A DNA stretch of 64,000 nucleotides from Citrus sinensis (GCF_022201045.2 NC_068558.1:10569501-10633500); one strand, 5' to 3'; numbered from the stretch's first letter, positions 23,829 through 34,960 are shown. Notes: generated from the sequence alone by a model not told the origin. Numbers and translations: made by a program.

Positions 23829-26147
23829 TCAAGAAGAAGGGGGGACATCCTCCCCACCGTTCCCCTCAACGGGGGCGTCAATAGGAACACTCGCGGCCAA
23901 AGAGCTACTATCTGCAGGAACAGCGCTAGCCGAAAGGAGATCCGTCTGGGGTGCCTGGGGAACCTGGGGTACCCCCGAAGATTGCTGCGGGCTATAGGAT
24001 GGTGGAGCTTGGGTAGCCCTTTTATCCTCTATCGCTTTCAGGATGGCCGACTTGTCCACCCATTTCTCCACCCGGGGTACCACCAACTCAGGCTCGACGC
24101 TCCAGACCTCAGTCATGATAAGAGTGAAGGCCTTGTCCATCATTTCCGGTTGACGAGATAGTAGCTCGCCGTGCTTAGATTCCACCTCTTCCAACTTCCT
24201 AGACAATCAACTGTTCTCCCGGGCGTGGTCATCCAAGCGCCTTTGCAAAGCCCTGACCTCCTCTCCTAGCTTCTCTTCCCGAGACTGGCCGAGCCTAACC
24301 TCACCTCGCAGCTTCTCTACCTCGGTCTGTGCAACCGAGATGCCACTAAGGTCTCGGAGACCGTGGCTAAGGTATAAATCCGCCTACACAAATAATAATA
24401 AAGAAAAGGAAATGGAGTCAGGACGATAAAAAAGAAAGAAGAGGAAAAGAAAAGAGTGAGAGGCGCTTACGTCATGACAAGCTTTGAGCGCTCGGCTATA
24501 GCGCTCATTTAAATCTAATTTATCCGCCTCCATTGCCATGTCTGTGGAAATACTCTCAGAGGAATGAAGGAAGCAATCAGTCAGGTGCGATATCCGCTTG
24601 TTAGCCACCGGATCCAGCTCGCCCTCCATAAGGTCTCCAGGAGCCGAGAAAAGAGATCCAAGCTTTCTCTTGTGGGTAGCCGGGGTACCCCGAGAACTCC
24701 CAAGAGAGGAGACGGGCAATTTGCCTTTGCCGCCTGGAACGACGGGAGGTCGGTCACCTTTTGCAGAGGTACCCAGGGTACCGGAGGAGCTGCCGCTCAT
24801 GCGACTGAAGAAGGCGTCAAAATCTTCGCCAAAAGGGTCCATGCCTATCCAACAAAAAAAAGAGGTGAGACAAAGAGACAAATCAGGAAAATAAACAACA
24901 GAGTCATCATCGGCAAAAAGGCACATTAAGAAAAAATAAGATATGGCCACCAAAGCATAAAAAAAAAAAGAAGTTTGTTCAAATAATGGGGGCACCCCAC
25001 AGAACCAATGAAGGCGGGGTACCCCAGTAACACCACATAGCCATACGTGAATCGCCCCCCGAAGAAGACTGAAAACACTCCTTAATCAGACCAGCTCTCG
25101 CCAACCAGGAAGTGCACAGAACATCACCCTCACTCTGCAAAATCTGGAACTTCTCTATAACACCATTCACTTTCCTCCCCACTTCATGGATTGGGCACGT
25201 TCCCTTGGTCCAAGTGATGTCTGCAAAAATCCCAAAAAACAACGAATAAGGAGAAAATTCATGCGAAGAGGTGTATATATACATAGAAAAGGAGAGAAGA
25301 GAAAAGAAACACATACTATCTTCATTGAAGAAGTTCCGAACTTGCACAACTTCATTTCCCGCTGGAATGCTCTTCCCCCACTCGCCCTCAGCCACAAACC
25401 ACCCATATCTGTAGCCCTTTTTCAGCAAGGGATCCGGTCTCACCAAATTACCGTGAACCCCCCAAGTAGCAAAATAGGCTACGGATAAACCAGTGGGCTT
25501 CTTCAACTGATAAAGCCCCCTCAAATCTCTATAAGAAATATCCTCCCCAAAAATATCTAGCCACAAAACCTCCAGACCCGTGAGCAATCTCCAACCGGGT
25601 AAGGATAACTGTCCGGGAGCAATTTTCATCTCAGTGAACATTTTTCTAAAAAATGGCTGAAGAGGTAAACAGAGACCTAAGTCAAAAAGGTCTATATGAA
25701 GGGCAACACCATCAGAATGAGGGTGCTCGGGGCGCTCGCCCTTGCGAGGTACCCTAAGGTGAACAGAATGAGGTATGTTGTATTTGGCTTTAACCCTTTC
25801 TAAATCTCTCGGAGTAGCCGGCCTACCCCCTAGTGCATAGAGCTTAGGAGCTACAGAGATAGAGGGAGAGATCAGGGAGGTTCTGGAATGCTGACAGGAA
25901 CAGGAGATTTGGGTCTGGATGCCTTTGCACGAGTTTTTCTATGGGCTGGCTTGGCTGGGTGTTTACCTTTAATCTTTGATTTTTTACTAGTTTTGGTTCG
26001 AGATAACTTGGGACTAGCCGAAGGGGATCCATCGTCGTCACTAAGGGATATATGAGGGGCTGAATCAGAAAGGGGAGCCTCCTCACTCGACTCCCCCGAC
26101 TCCTTGACCACATTACGACCCTTTTTCCCAACAGTTTTTCTCCCCAT
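23829..26147 (-). pseudogene. Antisense multi-exon ORF of the Tat element (aORF type)
   Basis: Minus strand, inside the Gypsy element and opposite to gag-pol. A basic Ser/Lys-rich N-terminus (26147-25872, MGRKTVGKKG start) is followed by a frame change into a conserved-looking globular stretch (about 25860-25317; HSVHLRVPRKGERPEH, IDLFDLGLCLPLQPFFRKM, APGQLSLPGW). A likely intron of 96 bases (25221-25316, GTATGT...GCAG) leads to TWTKGTCPIHEVG. A second intron joins to MDPFGEDFDAFF (about 24846-24470), and a third, with a GTAAGC donor and TGTAG acceptor (about 24470-24370), joins to a long charged coiled-coil ending at 23829. A TGA breaks the coiled coil near 24207. Tat elements are known to carry extra antisense ORFs in this position; function is unknown. 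Confidence 0.65.
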
Positions 26148-26517
26148 CTTGTTTTCCTAAAAACACAAGACACAAGTTGAAAAAGAAAACCTCCACATCA
26201 AAAATACCCCCACAACTTCAGACCTCATCCATCACAAGCCAAACACCAACATCCACCAATAAAAAAGCATAAACAAAAAAGAAAAATGCCAACACTTTGC
26301 ATGAAAGCCAAAAACAGAGCCACAACATCATTCTTCAAAATAAAGAAATCAAAAATAGGTATGAAAAATTTTATACCTATATCTCACCAAAAGTAGCAAA
26401 TTTTAGTCGCCAATAAGTAAGTTTTAGACTATAAATCGCCAAGAGAAGCCACAAATCGCCAAAAGTTGCTCAAAAGATGGAGCAGTGCAGAGGCTGTCAT
26501 AGACGCAATAAAGCATG

Positions 26518-26910
26518 TTAGAGATAAAAAATAAAAAAAAAGAAGCTTGGACGTACAAAAAAAAAAGGAGAGAAGTCTGGAGATATATAAAAAAAAAAGA
26601 GAGAAGTCTGGAGATATAAAAAAAAAAAGGAGGAAGTCAAAAAAAAAAAGTAAATAAGAGGAATAAAAAAAAAGAGCTTGGACGTACAAAAAAAAAAAAA
26701 GGAGGAAGTCAAAAAAAAGGGAGAAGCCTGGAGATAAAAAAAAAAGGAGGAAGTCAAAAAAAAAAAAAAGTAAAGAAGAGGAATAAAAAAAAAGGAGCTT
26801 GGACGTACAAAAAAAATAAAAGGAGGAAGTCAAAAAAAAGGGAGAAGCCTGGAGATAAAAAAAAAAGTGGAATAAAAAAAAAAGGGAGCTTGGACGTACA
26901 AAAAAAAAAA
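26518..26910 (+). repeat. Purine-rich tandem repeat array in the Gypsy element
   Basis: A unit of roughly 90-130 bases recurs about four times. Each contains GCTTGGACGTAC, then a poly-A run, GGAGGAAGTC, another poly-A run, and GAAGCCTGGAGATA-like text. One strand is almost pure A/G. The long reading frames on the complementary strand here (poly-Phe/Leu) are artefacts of the composition. Confidence 0.75.
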
Positions 26911-27797
26911 AAAAGAAGAAGAGGCCACTGGAAGAAACGAAGAAGCAAAATGGGGGGAGAAGATGGCTTACCACAAGGAGATCACTGCACCACCAGCCGA
27001 ACGCCGTCGTCACGCCACCACTGGAAATCACGTGAGCCAAGGCCGACCAAAAAAAAAAAAAAAGGGAAAAAGAAAGAAGAAAAAACGAAGATGAAGAAAA
27101 GAGAAAGAAAGTTTGATAGTGGGCTGAGAGCGAGCAAGCAAAAAAAAAAAAGAGGAAAAAGGAGATGGAAGACGAAAAGACAAGAAGAAAAGTGGAGATG
27201 GGGTGGCGTCGGAGTTTGGAGAAGAAGATGAAAAGTGTTTGGGGATTGTAGAATAAAGGGAAAATAAAAACGTGCAGTAGGGGATTTAAAAAACAAAAAA
27301 ATGTGTGAAGCTGGCGGTTGAAATGATTTGGTTGGTTTTTTGAATTTTAAAAGCCAGAGCAAGCAAGAAGCCACCGGAAGTAATTAAATTTTATGGGAGA
27401 TTATGTTGGGATTTTTAAAATAAACGAAAAGAGATTGACATTTACATCAGGGGTGTTAATTAAACCTGACAGAGCACACTGCACGAAGAGAAGATCAGGG
27501 ATGTTTGCGTGAGGTTGATTTTTTTTTTAAATTCAAACTGCATGTCAGACGGCTGCCACTTCCCCAGAAAAAGGAGAGGGAGACATGAAGACAACTGTTC
27601 GTTCCCATCGTTTAAAAAAAAAAAAAACAAAAAAAAAAAAAAAAAAAACAAAACAAAACAAAACAAAACCAGGGGGATGTTCCTTCAAGAAGACAGGCAT
27701 CAGTTCAGTGTGTAAATATCGCCACGTGCCACACACAGTTCCTCCAAGAGTTTCTTGTACCTCAATTACATTCGCCACAAAGAAACTAGGGGGATGT
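26911..27797. other. Gypsy 3' non-coding region and polypurine tract
   Basis: A/G-rich simple sequence (26930-27230, and poly-A runs at 27614-27668) with no supported gene. It ends in the polypurine tract AACTAGGGGGA just before the 3' LTR. Confidence 0.65.
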
Positions 27798-28754
27798 TGT
27801 TTGGGAAGGAAATGTGAGACCAATGATGAAGCGCCACGTGTCGATATTTAAGAGATTAGTTTGTCTCGGGTACCTTGGGTACCTCGGGTACTCTAGGTAC
27901 CCCGGCTACCCTCAGGACTTCGGGGGTACCTCGGGTACACCATGAAAGGATATAAAAATCTTCGTAAATATGTGAAGGGATATGTGGGCCCTGAATCTCA
28001 AAAAGATCGGTTTGATACGTGTCGAAAATAAGGAAATCTTGTGCCGCAAAAGAGGAGACAGCCGCCTGTCACGCCAGCGAATCCGCCAAAAGTGTGATAT
28101 TGTGACAGTTGGGACCACCAGCTTTTCCTGCTACACCGGCAAAATTACAATAGAATTGCAGAGGTACGGGGGACCACTCCACTACGCCCAGCACGTGAAT
28201 ACGCCACAAACTTGCTCTCCACTGATTTTTTGAAACGTCTAAGCCGCCTTACGCATAAAAATAAGAATATTCCTGACATGACAGCAGGGAACGCCACTAA
28301 AATAGCGCCAGGTGGCACGGCGATCGGGGTACACCATATAAATACTCAGGTTTGATTTTTATCAAGAAAAAGTGAACAGACTCACGCCAAAAAACTAGGG
28401 TTCCTTCAACCTCAAAATCTCCATTACCGAGAGCTTGCAAGCTCTCTAACCTGAGATAACCCAACTCTGACTTGAGCGTCGGAGTGTGGTCGCCGGCCAC
28501 CCCCGGCTCCACCTCTGACCTCTTTTTTGGTTGTTTTGCAGGTTTAAGGCGAGTTTCACTAGCCCTCCGCACCTGAAGTCAGACCCTCTCCATAACCACC
28601 GTCATCTCAATCCTCCTCCACTCCACAAAAAGCCCAAACAGCCTGCACGTGCCGAACAAGCGAGGTACCCCGCTCCTCGACAAAAATATAAATTTATTGC
28701 TCTTGGGTTGGTTTTGTGGTTTTTTATTCATTAACCCAAAATCAGCCGCAAACA
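27798..28754 (+). repeat. 3' LTR of the Tat Gypsy element
   Basis: Near-identical to the 5' LTR (about 11 substitutions, mostly transitions, and one single-base deletion near 28227). Ends GCCGCAAACA and is followed by TATAT. Confidence 0.93.
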
Positions 28755-28941
28755 TATATATATATATATTATAAGAATAATTTATTTAGTTAATTGTTCA
28801 AAGTTATTGTTAATTCAAATTCAGGATTTTATAAGATCAAGCGAACGTATCGTAATTGCATTGAGGTGGCATTACAAGAATAATGGATAAACAAAATAAA
28901 AAGACTCCTACAGAATTCAAATACAAATATGACGGACGTAC

Positions 28942-29556
28942 TTGTAGGTTGTTATAACCAAGGTTGAGGTTGAAAAGGTTGCTCAAATTTCTTATCCCTG
29001 AAGGAATACTTCCATCAATAACATTGAACATTGCGTCTAACATCTCCAGCTTCGATAAGTTGAAGAGAGAATTTGGGATTAGACCTGTGAGACTGTTGTT
29101 ACAGAGACTTAAAATTCGTAGTTTGGATAAGACACCAATCCATGTTGGAATGCTTCCACTCAATTTATTGAAAGTGAAACTAATAAATCTAAGTCGACGT
29201 AATTGCCCTAATTCATGAGCCAAATGACCATGAAAATTATTCAAAGTAAGATCAAGAGACATCAGGAATAAAAGATTTCCTAAGTGTGAGGGAATGGTGC
29301 CTCCGAGACCCATATCTAAATGATTCAAGGCCGTGACTCTCTGATGGGGCAAACCACAAGAAATACCAATCCAGTTACATATTGGAGAAGACATAGCCCA
29401 ATTATTTGCCAAGGCACTCCGATAATCAACTACATGAGCTTTGAATGCAAGAAGAGCTGATTGATCTGTTGTTATATTTTTTAAAGTCTTCGTAGCTAAG
29501 CTGGCCGTGAGATATTGTAACAACAACATAGGAACAAAGAAAATTGATAAGCGCAT
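28942..29556 (-). pseudogene. LRR receptor-kinase pseudogene: first exon (signal peptide, LRR N-cap, first LRRs)
   Basis: 205 codons open from ATG 29554-29556 to a GTACGT donor at 28941. Residues 1-22 are a signal peptide (MRLSIFFVPMLLLQYLTASL). The LRRNT cap follows (DQSALLAFKAHV ... CNWIGISC), then about five LRRs of the N-L-x-x-L-x-x-L type ending LGYNNLQ, exactly where relatives have an intron before GEIP. This exon has no break. The rest of the gene lies 13 kb away on the far side of the Gypsy element (12982-15002, 12714-12833 and 11030-11243). At best this exon could give a truncated secreted LRR fragment. Confidence 0.85.
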
Positions 29557-30499
29557 ATTATCGTTTTTAATAGATACAGAAACCTAATTACTAGGTAAGA
29601 TTGATACAAGTTTTAAGTGAAGGAAATTGGCATATACTTATACAGTAGACATGTGAATGAAAACAAATATACTTGCAAATTGTTATATTTCGTCATTGAG
29701 CGAGTCGTCCAAGTAAACCCATTAGTCATACTTACCAAAAAGAAGAAGATGCTCAACAACGCGTATGCATGCTTAGTCTATTTGTTCACATTATGCAAGG
29801 CTTAATGGCAACCACAATATGTTACTTTTCTTTTCTCTATAAATGCAAAAGACGACCTTCACTTGACTTGGACAAGTATGGTAATATAGATTTAAAATAA
29901 TTGTTATTAGTTGTACTGTAAAAATAATTAGCTGTGAAGAAAATAAGTTAAATATTTGGTCAAATTTATTTTTAAATGTCTACAAATTTTAAAATTAGTC
30001 GTATATATTTAGTATATCTTAGTGTTAAACTACTATAAGAATATAATTGACTAAAATGAACATGATATTGAAGAAAATTTATTTACACATTTATTTACAT
30101 GTATATATAGTTTTTTTTATTGTGTATACAAAAATTGCTAACTAAAAAATATTTATATTTCATAAATTTTATATCCTCTATTTTGTTATCTCAATATAAA
30201 TGTCTATATAAATAATTGTATTAAGAATAAAAATTATTGTAAAAAACAAATTTTAAAAAAATTACTCATTCCTTATTTTTTAAAATCTACAGTAGGATAT
30301 GATGATTTTTCACAAAAGTGATTTTTAAAATTTTTATCAAACATTGAAATTAACTTTTAATTTTTCAAAATCATTATTAAACTTCTCAAAAATAATTTCA
30401 AATGGACTCTAAGTCTCGGATGATCATTCCATAAAAAGACTATTGTACTATTAGATGGAGGGACACATTCTAATTGGTAATTCAAGTGACTTTTCTTTG
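29557..30499. other. AT-rich upstream flank of the receptor-kinase pseudogene
   Basis: I see no gene. It would include the old promoter of the minus-strand receptor kinase. The rest is AT-rich sequence up to the MULE boundary. Confidence 0.5.
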
Positions 30500-32353
30500 G
30501 GGAAATTTTCTCATTTAACCACTTTTTAACTTTTAATATAAAAAAAGATCCCACTTCAATTTTTCTTACAATAACAACTACTTACAAAGCTCTGGGACTA
30601 AACTACCCCTAAATTCTCAAAACAAAAGACAAACATTTCGCCCAATATTATCCAACTCCCAAGCAACAGCCGAACATCTACACAGACCATCAAAACACTC
30701 ATCATTTCACCTCTTCCACATTATTCAACTATCACTCAACCTCCCTTTTATCTATCTCACATTCATCAAAGTAATATATTTATCCAAGTATTGAAGACAA
30801 AATCAAGCAACAAACTAAAGAATAATAAAAAGTTAAGAGTAGAATTTCTTCAATTTTTATCTCTTATTTTTTTATTGGATACAAAAAAATCAATTGCTCA
30901 TTTTATTATAATGTGAGTAGGTGAAATGGTTAATATGAGGTCATATTGATGACAATGTTGTCAATACAGATGTAGATAATATGCATGTAGAAACATATAT
31001 CATTGAGTCGGAAATGAATTTTGGACATTGTCACATTTTAATCCTATCACCAAGCACCATTCTCGAAGAGAGAAATGTAACATCTCGTTGCCAATCTAAA
31101 CCACATTTGGTATTCATCATCAACTTGTTGTACGACTAGTCTGAACAACAAATAGTGTACAAGATTGCCACTAAATCCAGGATCCCCTATGGCCATAAAA
31201 TGACCAAAAGTTGACTTTTTAAATAGCCCAAATTGAGTATCAGGTAACTTAGTCTGTATACGCGTAGTGACAAAAGGAAATCTCGTTAAATTTGAAACAC
31301 AACCTGAGAAATGATCTTCGATTGATATCTTCAGTGACTAGGGATGCATATGCTTGTCGGACATATCTAAATAATTAATTAGGACAACATTAGCATAAAT
31401 ATTTTAAAGAAAAAAATAAAATTGAAACAATTGGAAAACTCGGGCGACAACATGTTCAGTTGTCGTCGCCCATGTACCTACGTCGCCTAATACATGGATG
31501 ACATGATCTATCGCCCAAACAAATCTGGATGACACAATTTTGTTGCCTAGATTCAATTGTTGTCTCCTAGAAAGCGGGCGACACAGGTACATGGGCGACA
31601 TCATGTATTGCCCAACCAAATCATGTTGTCATCTGTTTACATGGCTGGGCAACGCAAGCGTGTCGCCCGCGTTGCTCAGCCTCCCACACCATGCATGGCC
31701 ATTTGGTTGGGTGATGGGGAGAAGCCACCAACCTTGCCCAAGCTTAACATGGCCAAATTTTAGACAACACGGGCAACCATCCATGTTTTTTATTGGCCGA
31801 CACACCAACCTTCTCTTTAACCTCAAAATAATTCTAAATTTAGATTAATAATTTCTTAGAGACTTTTTAACAAACACTTGGTGTGCCATTTATTAGATAT
31901 CTTAATCTTAAAAAAAACTCTCATATTTTCATACCCAATGCACATCCTAGTGATTAACTATAATCAATGATGAACCAAGCAGGCAATTTTAACAAAAATT
32001 TATTCTAAATTCATGAAAAAATCAAGAAAGTACCTAAGCCACTAAAACCGTATGTAAAGAAACTTGTTGGAAGCAAAATAACTCATACACGCCATTGGAA
32101 GTGAAGGAAATCACCGCTAGAAGTGAAGGAACTTGGCGAAACTCAAGAAACACCGAAAGTGAAGGAACTTTGTGTGGGCATATTTTGGGCGATGTTTTTA
32201 AGTGAATATCGAGCAAAATGTTTGTATGTTTTGTTTTGAGAATTTATGGGTAGTTTGGTCCCAAAGCTTTGTAAGTGGTTATTGTAAGAAAAATTAAAGT
32301 GAGGTCATTTTTAATATTAAAAGTTAGAAAGTGATTAAATGGGAAAATTTCCC
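30500..32353. mobile_element. Non-autonomous Mutator-like element (MULE) with long TIRs
   Basis: The left end (about 30500-30645) and right end (about 32212-32353) are inverted copies of each other over roughly 145 bases. Both start GGGAAATTTTC, then share CATTTAAYCACTTTYTAACTT, TTTTTCTTACAATAA and CTTACAAAGCT. Flanking 9-mers TTTTCTTTG and TTTTCATTA match at 7 of 9 positions, consistent with an eroded 9-base target duplication. The interior carries a DUF1985-like remnant and a GC-richer patch (31440-31800) with repeated GGGCGAC motifs in both orientations. No transposase was found. Confidence 0.75.
31047..31336 (-). pseudogene. DUF1985-like fragment inside the MULE
   Basis: Minus strand: an open stretch of about 95 codons ending at TGA 31047-31049. 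It contains FGLFKKSTFGHFMAIGD, then NLVHYLLFRLV and DDEYQMWFRLATR. This fits the DUF1985 pattern (F-G-x-F ... V-H-x-L-L-x-R ... E-x-W-F), a domain found next to Ulp1-type SUMO-protease domains captured by plant MULEs. There is no start codon, no protease catalytic part in reach, and stops on both sides, so it is a relic. The family call rests on motif memory only. Confidence 0.55.
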
Positions 32354-32389
32354 ATTTTCATTACTAATCAATGTGAAATGTAACTCAAC

Positions 32390-33003
32390 ATGTAAAATTG
32401 ATTGGACGACTATAGCCTTTACATTTTTGGTCCAATGTATGATCACCAACAGAAGCATAATACATGGCAGCTATACAAGCTTGCAAGCAAACTATCTGGA
32501 TACAAAAGTTATTGGAGGAGCTTGAGCACAAATAAGAGAAAATTTTTATGTATTGTAACAGTCAGAGTGCTTTGTATATTGCAAGAAATCTAGCCTTTCA
32601 TTTTAGGACAAAGCATATAAGAGTTCAATATCACTTCGTTCGAGAAGTAGTGGAAGACGGAAGTGTGGATTTACAGAAAATCCATACGAAGGAGAACCTA
32701 GCATATATTTTGACCAAGCCAATCAATGCTGACAAATTTATCTAGAGAAGATCCTCTTGTAATCTAGGAGAAACGTAAGCAACATGACAATGGCGGAGCA
32801 GAAAGGATGGTGTGGAGATTGATTGGTTCTCAATCTAAGCTCAAAGTAGGAGAATGACAAAAATGGCATGCGAGCACCACCCTTCTAGAAGGTGGGCCTG
32901 CCCATTTTGACGAAGATGGCATTGCTTCCATCTTTGACTGGAACAAAAGAAAAATGGAGAAAGAAGGAAAAAATGGGTGCTAGGCCGAAAAAAAAGAAAA
33001 AAA
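32390..33003 (+). pseudogene. Copia fragment: RNase H end plus start of its 3' LTR (plus strand)
   Basis: Plus-strand piece of the same Copia family as the minus-strand element next door. It has the RNase H C-terminal motifs (YCNSQSALYIARN, RTKHIRVQYHFVREV, IHTKENLAYILTKPI), a polypurine-like AAAGTAGGAGAA, and then the LTR start TGACAAAAATGGC at 32855. The LTR breaks off near 33003, where it runs straight into the inverted copy. Protein similarity to the minus copy is roughly 85% by eye, so the two are not a recent duplicate. Confidence 0.75.
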
Positions 33004-33477
33004 AAGAACAAGTACAAAAGAGGACACCAGGATATTATGTGGTTCGGCTTTTAGCCTACATCCACAAGCGAAAATAGAAAGAAAATATTTCACTAGTCAA
33101 AATGAGTTACAAATATTGTAGTATTTTGGTTCACTTCTCAAAACCCCAATACACCCAAACTCTCAAAACACTAAAACAAGAACTTTATTATTTAAGCTCT
33201 ACAAAATTCTATGCTCTCTTAAATGCAGGAATTGCTTCTAACAAAAACTGAATGAATTTGCTCGTTCTCTTTATTTATATTTATAGAGAAAATCTGGGTA
33301 CTATTCATTAATTAATATTATTTTATTATTTTTTTCTTCTTTTTCGGCCCAGCACCCATTTTTTTCTCCTTTCTCCATTTTTCTTTTGCTCCAGTTAAAG
33401 ACGGAAGCAATGTCATCTTCATCAAAATGGGCGGGCCCACCTTTTAGAAGGATGGTGCCCACATGCTATTTTTGTCA
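33004..33477 (-). repeat. 3' LTR of the minus-strand Copia (truncated)
   Basis: Starts TGACAAAAATAGCATG at 33477 and runs to about 33004. Includes a TATAAATATAAATA promoter motif (about 33272-33288) and the conserved GTGGATGTAGGCTAAAAGCC text near 33050-33066. The last ~75 bases found in the 5' LTR remnant are missing. Confidence 0.7.
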
Positions 33478-33553
33478 TTCTCTCACTTGAAGATTAGATT
33501 GAGAACCAATCAATCTCCATACCATCTTTTCTGCTTCGCCATTGTCATGTTGC

Positions 33554-34185
33554 TTACGTTTCTGCTAGGCCACAAGAGGATCTACTCCAGATAAACTTGT
33601 CAACATTGATTGACTTGGTCAAAACATCTGCTACGTTATCCTTCGTATGGATTTTCTGTAAATCTACACTTCCGTCTTCCACTACTTCTCGAACAAAGTG
33701 ATTCTGAACTTCTATATGCTTTGTCCTGGAATGAAAGGCTAGATTTCTTGCAATATGAAAAGCACTCTGACTGTCACAGTACACAAAAACTTTCTTTTGT
33801 TTGTGCCCGAGCTCCTCCAATAACCTTTGTATCTAGATAACTTCCTTGCAACCTTGTGTAGCTGCCATGTATTCTGCTTTTGTTGTAAATAAAGCCACAA
33901 TGGTCTGCAGTTTCAAAACCCAACTTACAGCTACTCCCGCAAGTGTAAACACATAGCCAGTAGTCAATTTTTTTTTATCAAGGTCTCCTGCAAAATTTGA
34001 ATCCACGTAGCCCCTGACAGTAAATTATGATCCTCCATAACATAATGCAACATCTGAGGTTCCTCTTATGTATCTTAAAATTCTCTTAACAACTATCCAA
34101 TGCTCTCCACCAGGATTCGCCATGTATCGACTGACTGCTCCCACTGCTTGTGCAATGTCTGGTCTAGTAAATATCATAGTGAACA
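33554..34185 (-). pseudogene. Copia RNase H (degenerate)
   Basis: Contains VYCDSQSAFHIARN, RTKHIEVQNHFVREV, IHTKDNVADVLTK: the C-terminal half of a Copia RNase H. The upstream part to 34185 is readable only in pieces (for example the YVDSNFAGDL-like region) and carries stops. Confidence 0.75.
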
Positions 34186-34960
34186 TCAAACTTTCCACCG
34201 CTGATGCATAGGTACTCGAGACATCTCCTTCCTCTCTATTTCATTGTTAGGACACATACTTGAAGATAATTTGAAATTAACAAGAAGTGGGGTAGACATT
34301 GACTTGCAATCGTGCATGTTGAAGTGTCGCAAGATTTTCTTCAAGTAATTCTTCTGAGAAAGCCAAATCTTCCTGTTATTTTTGTCTCGGTGAATTTGCA
34401 TCCATAGAATCTTGTTTGCTGGTCCCAAGTCTTTCATTTCAAACTCCCTAGCCAACTGTGCTTTCAATTCTTGGATTCGATCTTTGTTAGGACTTGCTAT
34501 CAACATGTCATCCACATACAACAGTAAAATGATAAAATCATTATTTTCAAATATCTTGTAATATGCACAATGATCTGAATTGAATCTTTGTATTCAAGGC
34601 TCATAATGAAGGAATCAAATCTTTTATACCAACACATCGGCTCCTGTTTGAGACCGTATAGAGATTTGTTTAACCTGCAAACTAAGTTCTCATTTCCTCT
34701 TTCAGCAAAACATTCTGGTTGGAGCATATAAATTTCTTCTTCAAGTTCTCTATGAAGAAATGCAGTTTTCACATCTAACTGCTCTAGATGTAGGTCAAAT
34801 GTAGCACACATTGCCAAGACTACTCTGACTGTTGTGAGTCGAACTACTGAAGAAAATATCTCATTAAAGTCAATACTTTATTTCTAAGCATATCATTTCA
34901 CCACCAATCTTGCACGATATCGCTCCACTTGATCATTGTCATCACGTTTGATCTTGTAAA
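34186..34960 (-). pseudogene. Copia reverse transcriptase (frameshifted)
   Basis: Two overlapping frames. One holds LDVKTAFLHRELEEEIYM and the CRLNKSLYGLKQ motif; the other holds the catalytic MYVDDMLIAS (near 34492-34521), EFEMKDLGPAN and the thumb region. A frameshift near 34510-34560 separates them, so no active enzyme is made. Confidence 0.85.

Larger units (their letters stand above)
15755..28754 (+). mobile_element. Full-length Tat-lineage Ty3/Gypsy LTR retrotransposon, 13.0 kb
   Basis: The element has two LTRs (958 and 957 bases, TG...CA), a primer-binding-site-like stretch straight after the 5' LTR, and a polypurine tract AACTAGGGGGA just before the 3' LTR. The internal order is gag, protease, reverse transcriptase, RNase H, a second plant-type RNase H, then integrase. 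The duplicated RNase H and the ~5 kb non-sense-coding interval between integrase and 3' LTR, with an antisense gene, are typical of the Tat lineage. A TATAT direct repeat flanks it (15750-15754 and 28755-28759), though it lies in AT repeats. By hand the LTRs differ at about 11 positions plus one indel (about 1.2%), so insertion is fairly recent. Three in-frame stops make the present gag-pol inactive. It sits in the first LRR intron of the receptor-kinase pseudogene. Confidence 0.93.

Noticed and set aside
26429..27666. Several long minus-strand ORFs rich in Phe/Leu/Ser and matching plus-strand Lys-rich ORFs
   Set aside because: They arise from poly-A/poly-T runs and the purine-rich tandem array; no domain and extreme composition.
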